Shown: in pieces, positions 1 to 12,300 of the stretch
How positions within the stretch are numbered: position 1 is the stretch's first letter
Layout: each line of letters begins with the position of its first letter
Notes under the pieces: generated by a model
Databases searched by the model: none
What the model was told of the DNA's origin: nothing
What the model saw: only the letters and a program-made list of their open reading frames with translations
Origin: Sciurus carolinensis
Lineage: Eukaryota > Chordata > Mammalia > Rodentia > Sciuridae
Direction of reading: 5' to 3'
Assembly: GCF_902686445.1 (NCBI RefSeq)
Contig: NC_062213.1
Span: forward strand, 38,576,741-38,640,740
Length of the DNA stretch: 64,000 bases
Position numbers and translations under genes: made by a program

Positions 1-1499
1 TGGTATTTCACAGCACTCAGGAGGAAGAGCTTTTCTCTGCTACTGTTCAAGCCTCATCTTTTAAACACTTTAAAAATTTTGAAACCTGTCTGCTCCTTTT
101 TCCTCTCACAAATCTTATTAATGTTATCTAAAGACCTTAAGTACTCTTATTTCTAGAGAATGTCAATGAATGACTGAAATTTCTTTTCTCTTTTATTATC
201 TTGAAGCTCTTGGACTCAAGAGGCAACCTGCCCATCTCCAATGTCTCAACTTCATTTCTCCTCATTTAACTAATGGGGATGATCATATATTGGAACTCAT
301 TGTCTTCTGCAACTACTCAGCTCTAAGTATTCAAACTCTGAAATTCTCCTTTTGGATCACAGTTTCACTTTAAGCCATTAAGCTCCCATTCAACTATTTA
401 GCAAATATTTATTGAGAGCCTGTTACATGTTGAACTGTACAGTGCTCCTTTTTAACTGCCCTTCATTCCTCTACCTTATAACTTCTAGCTCTTTGATACT
501 CTGCCCTGCATATTATTGGATTATACTCTGATTTTGACTTTATTTGCTGTCCTGTTTTATGGTAGATCATTTCAGTTGCCCTTTAACCAGAACCTTTAAC
601 CCTTTTTTGCTTGAACTTTACTTCATTTGACCTCTTCTAGTATTGTGTGTGTACATCTGTCTGCCTACCTATTCATATATTTTGTGTGTGTTCTCAACAC
701 TGATTATTTATGTCTATGTCTTTAAGCTAATTCTTCCTTTGACTTTTGCAGGATTTTTAAAGATTCTGTTTGAGTTATCTTCTTCACAAACAGTTTCTAG
801 AACACTTTCCTTTCTCATTCCAATTCATAAATAAGTCTTTATGGATTGGGTTCAATTCAGTAATAGTTTATGGGATTTATTTTGCCAAGAACAGTTGGAG
901 ATTCACAGATGAATAAGTTGTAGTCTTTGCCCTCAAGCACTTCAGTCCAGAAGAGAGGACACATAAGTACTTAATTGCATTGTAGTGTGGTGGGTGTAGA
1001 GCATATGATCTTAAAAGGAGAGCAGAAACTTCCTAGAGGAAGAGAAATATGTGTTGGTTTCTAATTTTTTAAAAAACTGGAATTTATCAAGCAGGCAAAA
1101 TGCCTGATAGGCTCAATATTCAAGATTGAAGGAGCACTATGTGTAATGATATGCAATGGCAAACCTGCAAGAGTTAGGGAAATTACAGAAAATTTGGTAT
1201 TTGAGTACAAAATTTGAAAGGCAATTCATGGGAGATAAGCATAAAAGATTGTATAGGCAGTCACTAGGGATCTCACTTGCAATATATAGCTCTCTTATAA
1301 CATTTATTATGCTGAATTCTAACCAGTGATTTTTCATCTTTGTGACACTACCAAGTGAGCTTCTTCAGGAGAGGTGTTGGCCCTTATTCATTAATCTTTG
1401 CATACGTAACACCTAGGCAAGTGCCTAAGATATAGTACATACTCAGTAAATGCTTGTGTTATTATGTGGACCCTTTAAAAGTTTTTAATCATATTAAAT

Positions 1500-1605
1500 T
1501 CAGATGCAGTGGCACACACCTATAATCCCAACTACTTGGGAGGTCGAGTCAAGAGGATCGAAAGCTCAAGGCCAACCTGGGCATAAAAAGGGTTTATGAC
1601 ATTGC
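1500..1605 (+). repeat. B1-type SINE, 5' part
   Basis: The sequence has the 7SL-derived B1 head (cacacctataatccca, then a ggaggatcg-like segment and 'aaggccaacctgggca'). It is cut off before the usual 'gaccctgtctc' segment. Confidence 0.75.
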
Positions 1606-1632
1606 TAGAGGTAGAACACTACTGGGTTCACT

Positions 1633-1634
1633 AC

Positions 1635-1667
<33 letters not shown>

Positions 1668-1773
1668 GTATATACACATACATATACATGTACACACATA
1701 TACACACATGTATGTATGTATATATATATATACATATGTATATGTATATATATATATAACTGATTTTAGGGAT

Positions 1774-1809
<36 letters not shown>

Positions 1810-1818
1810 AAATATATA
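1633..1818. repeat. Compound TA / CA microsatellite
   Basis: A run of (TA)n from about 1633 is followed by mixed TA/CA/TG motifs and then a (CA)n tract at about 1777-1806. The repeat-derived open frames on the minus strand are artefacts. Confidence 0.95.
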
Positions 1819-1890
1819 TAATCTCCTGATTTGAATCCAAATTTAAGAACCAAAGTCATTGAAATAATATGCAATTAGACATTCTTTTTT

Positions 1891-2021
1891 AAAAATATTT
1901 TTTAGTTGTTCACAGACCTTTATTATTTATTTATTTATTTATATGTGGTACTGAGAATTGAACCTGAGTGCCTCTCCTATGCTAGGCAAGTGCTCTACCA
2001 CTGAGCTATGACCCCAGCCCC
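1891..2021 (-). repeat. ID-type SINE, long-tailed squirrel variant
   Basis: Read on the minus strand this gives the ID body (GGGGCTGGGGTCATAGCTCA, then gtagagcacttgcctagcat) followed by an A/T-rich (AAAT)n tail with an 'actaaaaaatatt' end. The tail type recurs at 4664, 6962, 13118 and 52270. Confidence 0.9.
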
Positions 2022-2389
2022 ACTCAGACGTTTTTAGTAAAACTATTTTTAAACCTGATGTTCAGGGTATGACATATCTAGTACATAAAAATTTTACAAA
2101 TAGAATGTTATCAAATTGCTTCTCAGATATAAATATTGTTGAGAGAAAAGACCAATGAGTAGAATAGAATAGACATCTATGGCAGGTTTGTTGAAAGTTC
2201 TCTGTATATCTCCCCATTTACTCAGATCATCTTCCTGTATCTCCCCCAGAATTTTGGACACTAGATGGAGATATTTTGTGGCAAAAGGGATAATTAGAAC
2301 AGTCTTAGAACTCTGCAGCTCAGTTAGGTAGGGCAGGTAGTTTTCTTGGTATCTAGAGTAGAAGACTAATAATCAAAATTTAGTCCTGG

Positions 2390-2610
2390 GGCTGGGGAGA
2401 TAGCTCAGCTGGTAGAGTGCTTGCCTCACAAGCATAAGGTCCTGAGTTTGATCCCCAGCACTGCAAAAAAAAAAAAAACAACAACAACAACAAAAAACAA
2501 ACAAAAAAAAACATTGCTTAGGGCTGGGGATATAGTTCAGTTGGTAGAGTGCCTGCCTCGTAAGCACAAAGCCCTGGGTTCAATCTCCAGTACCGCAAAA
2601 AAAAAAAAAG
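2390..2610 (+). repeat. Two ID SINEs inside one target duplication
   Basis: Two complete ID bodies lie head to tail (about 2390-2464 and 2521-2596). An A-rich (CAA)n linker separates them and a poly-A tail ends the second. The 14-base sequence aaatttagtcctgg occurs immediately before the first (2376-2389) and again after the second tail (2611-2624). The pair therefore behaves as one insertion, or the second copy landed in the tail of the first. Confidence 0.9.
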
Positions 2611-2658
2611 AAATTTAGTCCTGGTGTATTCTTGCCTCTTGTTTCCAAACAGGCAATT

Positions 2659-2730
2659 TGGGGCTGGGGTCGAGCGCCTGCCTTGCAAACAGAAGGCCCT
2701 AATTTGATGTCTAGCACTACCAGAAAAAAG
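2659..2730 (+). repeat. ID SINE with internal deletion
   Basis: The head 'ggggctgggg' runs directly into 'cgagcgcctgccttgcaaac', so the segment carrying the A box is missing. The rest follows the ID consensus with changes. Confidence 0.8.
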
Positions 2731-3105
2731 AGCAGGGGGAAGCATTTCAAATCACTTTGGAAAGTAACAGGAGTATGTTAGAAATGTTGTGAATATAAAG
2801 GAAAAAAGTGGTCTTATAACCTCAAATCAATCATCATAGTGCATAGTATGTCTTCAGAATTTTGTCAGCTAAGATATATTGACTAGTTGCTAACTACCAA
2901 TGAAAAAATAGAAAAAGAAAAGAAAAAACAATTTCTTTGGGGTAACATATTGCTTTATCTTAAGGAGTTTTACTCATCTTTTTAGGAAAAGACCCACTGG
3001 AGTTTGTTGGTCTTCTCTTGCTGCTTTTTAAAAGCCTCTGCTGAGTGTGCTAACCATTGCTGTTTCTTCTCCCAATGTCCTCTCATTCCTTCCCATCCTC
3101 CTTAG

Positions 3106-3300
3106 TATCTTTTTGCCACATACATTGCTCCATCAGCTACTCTTGACATTGGACTCCAGCAGGAAAAGAAGAGAGAAATTTACATGAAAATACAACCACC
3201 ATTTGAAGACCTCTTTGACACAGCAGAAGAGTATATCCTCCTCCTCCTTTTGGAACCCTGGACCAAGATGATGAGATCAGACCAAGCTACTTACAGAGAG
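3106..3300 (+). CDS. RGS22: RGS22 exon a
   Basis: Coding for 65 residues in phase 0, beginning [16 protein letters not shown] and including [20 protein letters not shown]. It follows a 'tcctccttag' acceptor and ends with a GAG|gtattg donor. The acidic and leucine-rich helices look like the last helices of an RGS-like fold whose start is upstream of the window. Confidence 0.93.
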
Positions 3301-6300
3301 GTATTGTGGGTCTGATAAAGTTGCGAACCTTTCCACTTGATTACGCAACTGATGATAAGGAGCACTGCTAACTCACAAGAGAAAAACTGAAAAAGAACTC
3401 ACATGGGCTCCAGATTTAGAGTTAAGATTTATGTAGGCTTAAAACTTGGGCAGGGAAAATGTTTATTAGCTTAATTTTATGCCAGTTTCCCTATTGTCTC
3501 CTAACAAAACACTTAAATCTCTATCATGTTTTGTACTTTGTAAAAATATGTCAGAAGAGAGAAATTTGAGTTCTGATTTTCTGTGAAGCAGCAAAAGATT
3601 CATGATAATGTACTGGCTTTGTCCCGTCTTGTCATGTCTAAGCAGTGACCCTAATTCTGATTAAGGGAAAAAGCCTGTTTAATTAGTGCTAGGTGAGTTA
3701 TATGAATATTATACCCATGGAAAGTATAAATGTTTCCTATGTATTGTGAAAACCTGATCCTTTGACTTCAGTTCTTCTATTTCAAAGCACCCCCAGATAT
3801 TCAACAGATCAGATTGCTTGGTTAGATAAAAGTTTCAATACACTTTTTTTCATTCCAAAAAAGATCATTTTAATTTTTGGTACTTGAATATTTTCATTAT
3901 TCTTATTGGTAAGTAGAATAATTTTCTTTTATTTATATTTATTTTATATTTATTTCGAATCACAAATGAAAACTGTGCTTGGATATTTTTATGCTAAGTT
4001 AATGCATGTACTCTGTGCTTGAGGTGATTTAGGTGGAACTCTGCTTTTTATTGCTATTCTTTTTTTTTTTTTGGTTGTTGGGGATCAAACCCAGGGCCTT
4101 GTGCTTACAAGGCAAGCACTCTACCTACTGAGCTATCTCCCCAGTCCCTATTGCTATTCTTTATTCATACTCACTCAGCAACTTGTTAGATAGTCATGTC
4201 TTCAATGAGGAAGGGTAAGTTAGGTGATAATGATAAAATTAATACCAAAGCACCTTGGATGGAACTATCTTATTAGGTTGCGACTGGACAATGCTTGTGG
4301 TTTACTAAATTCAACAACCATAATAGATTTTCACTCCTGATTTTTTGTTCTGAAAAATTAGCATAATATCTTTTCTATAGCAGAAATGCATTTAATAACT
4401 AGGAAAATTAGAAGATCATAAAATTTAAAAAACTTCTTTCTAATCAACTTTTAAAATCTGTACTCTATTGGCTAGCAGAAGGATATTGTATATGATATCC
4501 TGAAGTGGTAAAAAAGATTTGGAATATAACTAACTACCCCAAACCCACAAGCTTTGACATTAGCAATGATTCTTATAAAATTCACAGGACAGATTATATA
4601 ATGTTTTTTAACTATAATATATATATATATATATATTAGTTATATATATAAATATATATATATTTTAATTGTCAATGAATCTTTTATTTGACTTATTTAC
4701 ATGTGGTGCTGAGTTTCAAACCCAGGGCCTCACATATGCCAGGCAAGCACCTCTACCACTGAGCCACAACTCCAGCCCTATATATACTGTTTTTAATAAG
4801 AGGAAAAAACAAATCTCTTTCTTAGTTCTAGAAACTTTCTTAAATTCAACCCAGAGGATTTCTCTAAAAGCCCAGATGACTGTATTATTTAGAATCCTTC
4901 CCAAAAAGGATACTCAAGCAGACTACCAAAGCTCACTATTAAATACAGAAAGTTCTCCGGCAACTAGTTAAACCAAACTGGGTTTTTCCTATAATTGAGA
5001 AATAGAGTAATTTTGTTCTTCTGACTGCATAAAATAGTACATTACATGCTCAAAGACTGAGACTTGCTGTAAGAATTAAATTGATGATTGTCTTACCTTG
5101 TGCTACAACAATAGCCTTTGCTCGCAAACTAATAACAGTATGGAGTCCAGTCATTTCTTATTCTCTTGTGAATTATTTGGTTCCTAAAGCTAGCAGTGTC
5201 TGCCTTCACGACTATTATCCTGTTACATGGACTATAAACTGGAATGTGACCAACATATTTACATTGTTTGTTAGTCTACATGGGGTGTTCAAAAAGGAGG
5301 CATGATCATCAGCAGGCTTATATCATTACATAAAAATGTCTGCAGTTTTTATTGCATGCATGCAAAGTGTGACTTTGCTATAGCTCATATTTTTTTAACT
5401 CTGTCTTCCACTTTTGCCTCCAAAATAACTTGCTTGGTTGGCACTCATGCTTGTTTTTTAGCTCACTGTTTTTTGGAAATTGAGCATCATGCTTCACACT
5501 CTTTCATGATGGACATTCTATTGATGTTACAAGTTTTATAATTATTTTTTTAGGTAGAACTGGCGGAAGAAACTCGACAACTAGACTCTTCATACTTCCG
5601 AAAACTACAGGCTTTGCATAAAGAGACCCTTTTCAAGAAAGATGAGGTAAGATAACTCTCTACATAGAAAAACTAGCCTTTTATCCTAGAGAGGGTTACT
5701 TTATATATTGGTGGCTAAATCTTACACTGAGGAGCTCATGTACTGATAAAATGAGGGATAAGCCACTTCATTTTCCTCCTTTTTTTTTTTTTTTTTTTTG
5801 CCTAGCATGTTGCATTTTACAGGTATCACATTATATTTAACAAAAGAGCCAGGGGAAAAAAGGCAGATAAAGTAGCATAGGGAGACAAACCACTTGCTTG
5901 ACTTATGAAACTGGAAACTTGAGCCTTTAAGCCACATTACAGTATTTTGAAGTGTATTGGTTATTTTTTGTATGGCAGCAATTCTATTTATTGTCAGATC
6001 ACAAAAGAGTTAAATTAAGTTTGCTAAACATAAGAAACTTTGGAGTGACAGCAATAGACAAATGACAAAGAAAAAATATGAAGAGGAATTGGGGAAGTCA
6101 GTAAAAATGTCATAGGATTGACTAGGATATTAAAGTGTCATTTTGACTTATAAATATGTTACTTTTGCATTGACTAAATAAACCATGATAGTTCCACATA
6201 ATCATAAATTTAAATGTGTGCATCTACATAGAAGTGACAGTTAATTGACCTAGAAAATGTCAAGGACATACTATAACATAAAAATATATGGAACAAAAAC

Positions 6301-9300
6301 ACTGGTGTGGTGTGATCTTATTTATGTAAAATCATATATGTATTTCTACATGTATACATACATGCAAAAAGAGTTGTCTGGAAGATATTCACCAAAATGT
6401 TAACAATAGTTTTGAGTGGTGATTTTTCACTTTCTTCTCTGTATCTAACTAGAATTTTTATTCTTATACAATAAAGTTTTACAAAAACAGTAGTTATTCT
6501 TTTAAAAAATGTAATCTTCACAATGGTTGCTTTATTAACATAGAAGTTCTCTAATGTAGTCATTACTAATTTTTTTATCCTGAAAAAAAACCTTATTTCT
6601 TGAGATTAAGAAATGGAAAGCAATAATGAAAATGACAAATAATACTGAAACAAAAATCCAAATTATCTGCAGAATAACTATACAGTTTATATGTATAGGG
6701 CAACTGCTTCTTTGTATTAAATTTCTTTATTGACTTTCCAATAAAGCATTCCTCTGTAGTAGTTTAAGTCCCTCCCCCACAACTCTTATCTTAAAGATGT
6801 TAAAACTGTTTTAACAAGTACAGGTTAGTAGGGAGATTCCCAGTTTGGCATCTTTCATATTCTGAGTACTTTCAAACATTTTCATCTAAATGTGGTTTGT
6901 TTTCAGCTCCGGGTTCAATTATGATACTTGATAACTTTTTTCTTAAAGTGCTTCTGTTAGGGGCCTGGAGTTGTGGCCCAGTGGTAGAGTGCTTGCCTGG
7001 CATGTGCGAGGCCCTGGGTTCAATACTCAGCACCACATATAAATAAATAAAAAAATTTTTAAAAGATCAATTGACAACTAAAAAAATATTTTTTAAAAAG
7101 TGCTTCTATTAGGACAGAAAATACACTCCCAAGCCTTCTGAAGCCTTGTTTCATATAGGTGATAATTTGCTGTAACCAGGAGAGCCCCAAGTAATTTTTT
7201 ATGTATCAAGAAAACAAAAACCAAAAAACACTCCCCCAAACCAAAAAAACACCTGTGTTCCCAACAACCAGAAGTGTTTTTTGTAAACATTTTCTCATAG
7301 TTGCCTCTAGTCCTTTGTTTTTTATAAAAGAAATAAAATGTCCCCAGTTCTTTTTAATAAAATTTTACACATGTAAACTAAGAACAAAGGACTGTTTTGA
7401 CATTGTAGAGTTCTAAGAAAGAGAGGTCCAGATTAAACAAATAGTAAGTGCCACTACATCTACAGCCCAAAAAATTCCACCGGAAAACTTCTAGAACTCA
7501 TAAATGAATTCAGCAAAGTAACAGGATATAAAATCAACACCCATAAATCAAATTAATTTCTATATATCAGTGATGAATCTATTGAAGGGGAAATTAAGAA
7601 AACAACCCCATTCACAATAGCCTTAAAAAAAAAAAAAAACCTGGGAATCAAGAAAAAAGAAAAAAGAAGTGAAAGACCTGTATAGTGAAAACTACAGAAC
7701 ACTAAAGAAAGAAATTGAAGACCTTAGGAGATGGAAAGATCTCCCATGCTCTTGGATAGGCAGAATTAATATTGTCAAAATGGCCCTACTACCAAAAGCA
7801 TTATATAGATTTAATGTAATTCCTGTTAAAATCCCAATGACAGTCTTTATAAGAACTAGAAAAAACAATCATGAAATTCATTTGGAAAAATAAGAGACCC
7901 AGAATACTAATTATTATCTTGGAAAGGATACATAAAAATTCATAAAGTTCACATTTTAAAATTATATTTTAAACTTCATGAACTAAAAATTAACACTTTT
8001 TTGTAATCCTCCTACATAAAGGAAAGTTGATTCTTTAAATATTAGTAATTTATCTTATGGTCAAACACTTTTCAATAGCAAATATGGAGATAGATTAATT
8101 ATGTAAAGAATTATATGAAGAAGGAGTTTTCAAAGAATAAACTTCTCTGTCTCTTTGCGCTTTACAGCTTGTAAACTATCCACAAAGCATAAGAAGTTTT
8201 AAAATGACCTAAAAATGTAACTTTTATAGGAGGGCAATTACACTAGAAGGATGCACTGTTAGACAAGTATCTTGTATTGCTTCCTAAGTTTTAAAAATTG
8301 TGTTATAGAAGAATGTTTTATGTTCATGATGTATTGTTAAGAAAAAGAACCAGGTTACAGACCTATACATAATCCTACCTTCATTTTAAATAAACTACAT
8401 ATATATATACAAAAAAGACTGGAATTATATAAAAGCATATTAATGGTGGTTATCCCTGATGGTATTACTATATGTGATTTTTCTTTTATTTTTACTCCAA
8501 AAGACATATTAATCCTATATTAAGAAAATATAATAAAGTTAATATTTTTAAAATGAGTACTTTATATACAGTAAATGTTTACTAAATGTTCATATAAAGA
8601 AAGAGAGTAGAAAGGAACAGAATAAGAACCTGAATCACCTAGATTCATCATCCACTCCTACCACTGTTAAAAAGTCTCGTCTGAATAGTTGATTTTTCTT
8701 TCAATTTCTCCAATTAAAATTGCCAATAATTTGTTGCACTTAAGAGATTTTTATATGAAGTATTATGTCACTAGGGCACCACTGGTGAAATTGGAACTGG
8801 TGTTTTATCACTCTCTGATGTCGGTAAAGAAACACAATATTGGAATAATGTTCCTAAAGAATACAAGCATTTTAGTTTTAATGATCTGCTGAACAACAAA
8901 CTGGAGTTTGAACATTTTCGTCAGTTTCTTGAGGCTCATTCTTCAAGGTGAGGAGCAGAACCATTTTTAAATGTATTTCTTATTTAACACATCATTTTTC
9001 TTAGCTATTGGTTTTGATTCTTCATATTCTCATAGTGCTAGATTTTTACCCATGTCACTAAAGTCTATTAAACATAATTATCTGAAATTTATATGGATTA
9101 CTTTTGTTGAAATGCATTTTATTGTAGCAACCTCCAAATGTTATTTTAAGTGATGATACAACATTTGATACTTTCAGCATTGTCTAACTTAAAACATCAG
9201 TTGTCCCTTCTACTTTTTCTTTTCTGTTGTTTCTTTATTTTGTGTTTCTCTAAACAAGTACCTCAATCATGATTTCTGAAAAGTATTTCTTTTACATTTC

Positions 9301-12300
9301 ACTCAGGTTTTTTTCGTTGTTTTTTGTCTGTTTGTTTTTTGTTTTTTGTTGTTGTTGTTGTTTTGGTACCAGGGTTTGAACCCAGGGTGCTTAACCACTG
9401 AGCCACATCCCCAGTCCTTTGTTTTAATTTTGAGACAGGATCTTACTAAGTTGCTTAATGTCTTGCTAAATTGTTGAGACTGGCTTTGAACTTGTAATCC
9501 TCCTGCGTCAGCCTCCCAAGCCACTAGGATTATAGGTGTGTGCCACCACACCCAGCTAGCCATTTAAATTATTGTAATATTTTATAATTTATTAATTAAT
9601 ATATGAAGGAAAAATTGTGGTTTTGTACAAAATCTTGGAAACATAACGTTTATCTATAATAAACTGAAATATTGATTATATATTTTTCTCTCAAGTTAAC
9701 AGAAACTGGTTAGAACTGAGAGCCAAATTTCGCTCTATATATCCCTTCATTGTGAGCAAATTTTTCTAAATTTGGCCTCTGTCAAATGGGTATACTGTAT
9801 GTGGACATTTCTCCAAATTTGAAATTGATGATACTATTCCATCATTAATGGAAGACCCCATCAATAATGATGAGAGATTTTTTTCTGGTCCCAGTATTCC
9901 TTTTCATCATTCATTTATTTAGCCAGGGTTAGGATTATAATAGAGTCAACATAACTGCATAGGAAGGGAAGAGGTAACAGTGTACTCATTAGTTCCATGG
10001 TTGTGCTCATTAGTCAAGACAGCCACTTTCTGAATTCTGTCAAAACAGCAACTTGTTTAGTGTTTAGTAGATTTTAGAGAAATAAACAAGAAAGGCTATA
10101 TTTTTCTTTGTTTTCATTTTAGCATGGACCTTATGTGCTGGATGGACATTGAGCATTTCCGAAGAATAACGTACAGCGATCAAAATCAAAGGGAGGCAAA
10201 ATCTATATACATTAAAAACAAATACCTTAATAAAAAGTATTTCTTTGGACCCAACAGTCCAGCTTCTCCATATCAGCAAAACCAGGTATCAACATGTAAA
10301 CCTGTTTTCTATTTCAAGTATGAAAACCAGTCATTTATTTCTTTTTGCCAACAACCTGAAAGTCTTTTTTTTTTCTTTTTGTTTTGCTTTTATGACATAT
10401 GCTAAACACTTGATATTTATTTAGGTATTTACAAGTCTCCATAAATTAATGCCTTTAAAATTCATTCAAGTATTACATACTATAAGAATATGGGGCCGGG
10501 GAGATAGCTCAGTTGGTAGAGTGCTTGCCTTGTAAGCTCAAGGCCCTGGGTTCGATCCCCAGAACCCAAAAAAAAAAAAGAATATGTTACTAAAAAGTAA
10601 TTTATAGGTTAAAAATAATTTCTTCATCTAGGTCTATATTAAGGACATTGTTCAGAAATTTGGGGATACAGTTACAGCTTTGTATGTATTGTACTTGAAT
10701 TTCTCATTAATTCATTCATCAAATATGAGTTCCTTTGAAATACCAGACTGTAGAAGGTGCTCAGGGCAAAATGGTGAACAGGATGGGCAAGGTCCCTGCA
10801 CATCTCAACAAGCAGGAAAGTGGCCATCCTCGCCTTTAAGCCTAATCTCTCTTTCCTCTTCTTCTCTTAACTGTTTTTACTCCAAACATAATTGATCTTT
10901 GAAAACTGTTTACAGTTGTCCCCAGAAACTGTTTTCACTGACCAGGAACATAGGTTTGACCATTTTGTTATGCCAAAGTCCTATGACTTTAATCACAACT
11001 CATTAATAACAATAGTGTCATTAGATTTACAGCAAACACACAAACACACACATACATCATGGATTGGGATTCAGCAGTGGGTGTGAGTGCTCATGTAACA
11101 CTTATGAAGAATGTCTCAATTTTCATACCTTTGGAATATAAAAATTAGGTATTAAAATTTATTTAGTTTTGAAGTTTGTTACTTAAACATCACTACCTAA
11201 AGATAAAATATCTAGTATATGATTATGTATTTTAGAAGCTTTAAAGGCTGTATATACTAATGGTACTCATTTATAATATACAAACTCAGATTAATGTTAA
11301 ATTCATTGAGTTAAAGAAAAATGAAGAGATATTCATGAGTAGAGCAATCCAAACTAAGAAACTGTAGCTTTGGTGGGGATGGAAGAAACAAGTCTTTGGG
11401 AGCAAAAGGGAGAAGAAATTCTAGAATTAAGCAACTTTGACAAAAATGTCCTGCTGTTAGTTCCCTGAGATACAAATCTGGGACATATTAGCAAAAGTAG
11501 TTGGGTATCTCAGTAAGCACAACTATGAAATAAGCACATGGAAAGCATTTGTTTTTTCTACTTGGCTTGTGCTATAGCGTGAGGGTTCATGGTATCTAAT
11601 GCTACTGTGTGAACCCTGCATAATACATACAACCTACTGAGAACTTAAAGTGGGTGAAAAAGTCACCCATGACTATCATAGCAAATCCTTGTGCTTCCAC
11701 AGAATTTCCAGTGACTCTACTTCATTTTCAACATTACATTTTTAATTATGTATTTTATATTTGAGGATGTCCACATTGCATTAAATTTTATAAAGATCAT
11801 ACCAGTCCTAATTTCAGTTATATAGTACTTTGCTATTTGATTAGCAAGGTAATTTTTTATTTTTAATGCAAGAGCAATATTATATTTGATTGTTTATTAT
11901 TTAATTATTTATTATTAAAAGAGTTCTAAGAAGGATTTCAATATTAGTAATTTATTAATGATTTATTGACATGACTAATCAAAGGAGAACTAAATAAAGA
12001 GGTGAATGTTCCAGTCAGCAATCCAGAAATTTTGAATAGTGTGTCCACAGAAATAGATAAGAGAACAGGATAATTTACAGCAGGAAATAGCCATCAGTAT
12101 GTTGTTGAGGCCAATAATTATGCTAAAGGAAAATTTGGGTCACGAAGAAATTGTTTTTTTAAATGGTGCCACTTATGCAAGTCTGTTATCTGTAAAATAT
12201 GGCATTTTTCTACACCCTGTGACTTGCTTTCTTCTGAGATATTGTTAAAACAGCCCTATGTCACTACAACTGTTGTCATCCTTCTGTCTCCAACCCGAAG

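Larger units (their letters stand above)
1..3105. other. Upstream RGS22 intron sequence
   Basis: No exon was recognised here. The stretch precedes the first exon I can call and is therefore read as intron of RGS22, whose 5' half lies outside the window. It contains a partial B1, a TA/CA microsatellite, one reverse ID and three forward ID SINEs, all listed separately. A short MIR- or L2-like tail is near 1399-1470. The few open frames of 60-90 codons here either fall in the microsatellite or show no family resemblance. Confidence 0.6.
3301..5553 (+). other. RGS22 intron 1 in this window (2253 bp)
   Basis: GT...AG (ttttttag). It holds a reverse ID at 4063, a TA tract and a second reverse ID at 4664. 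The rest is AT-rich with no recognised element. Open frames at 5081-5541 have no family resemblance. Confidence 0.85.
5647..8774 (+). other. RGS22 intron 2 in this window (3128 bp)
   Basis: GT...AG, ending in a weak pyrimidine tract (tatgtcactag). It contains an ID at 6962, an L1 ORF2 fragment at 7445 and a short TA tract at about 8398. The poly-T run at about 5780-5799 belongs to no obvious SINE. The remainder is unremarkable AT-rich sequence. Confidence 0.85.

Noticed and set aside
1633..1818. Regular repeats that might suggest a CRISPR-like array
   Set aside because: They are dinucleotide microsatellites in a mammalian intron.
2390..2610. tRNA-Ala-like A and B boxes (also in all other ID copies)
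   Set aside because: They are ID SINEs with A tails and target duplications; no intact tRNA fold was seen.
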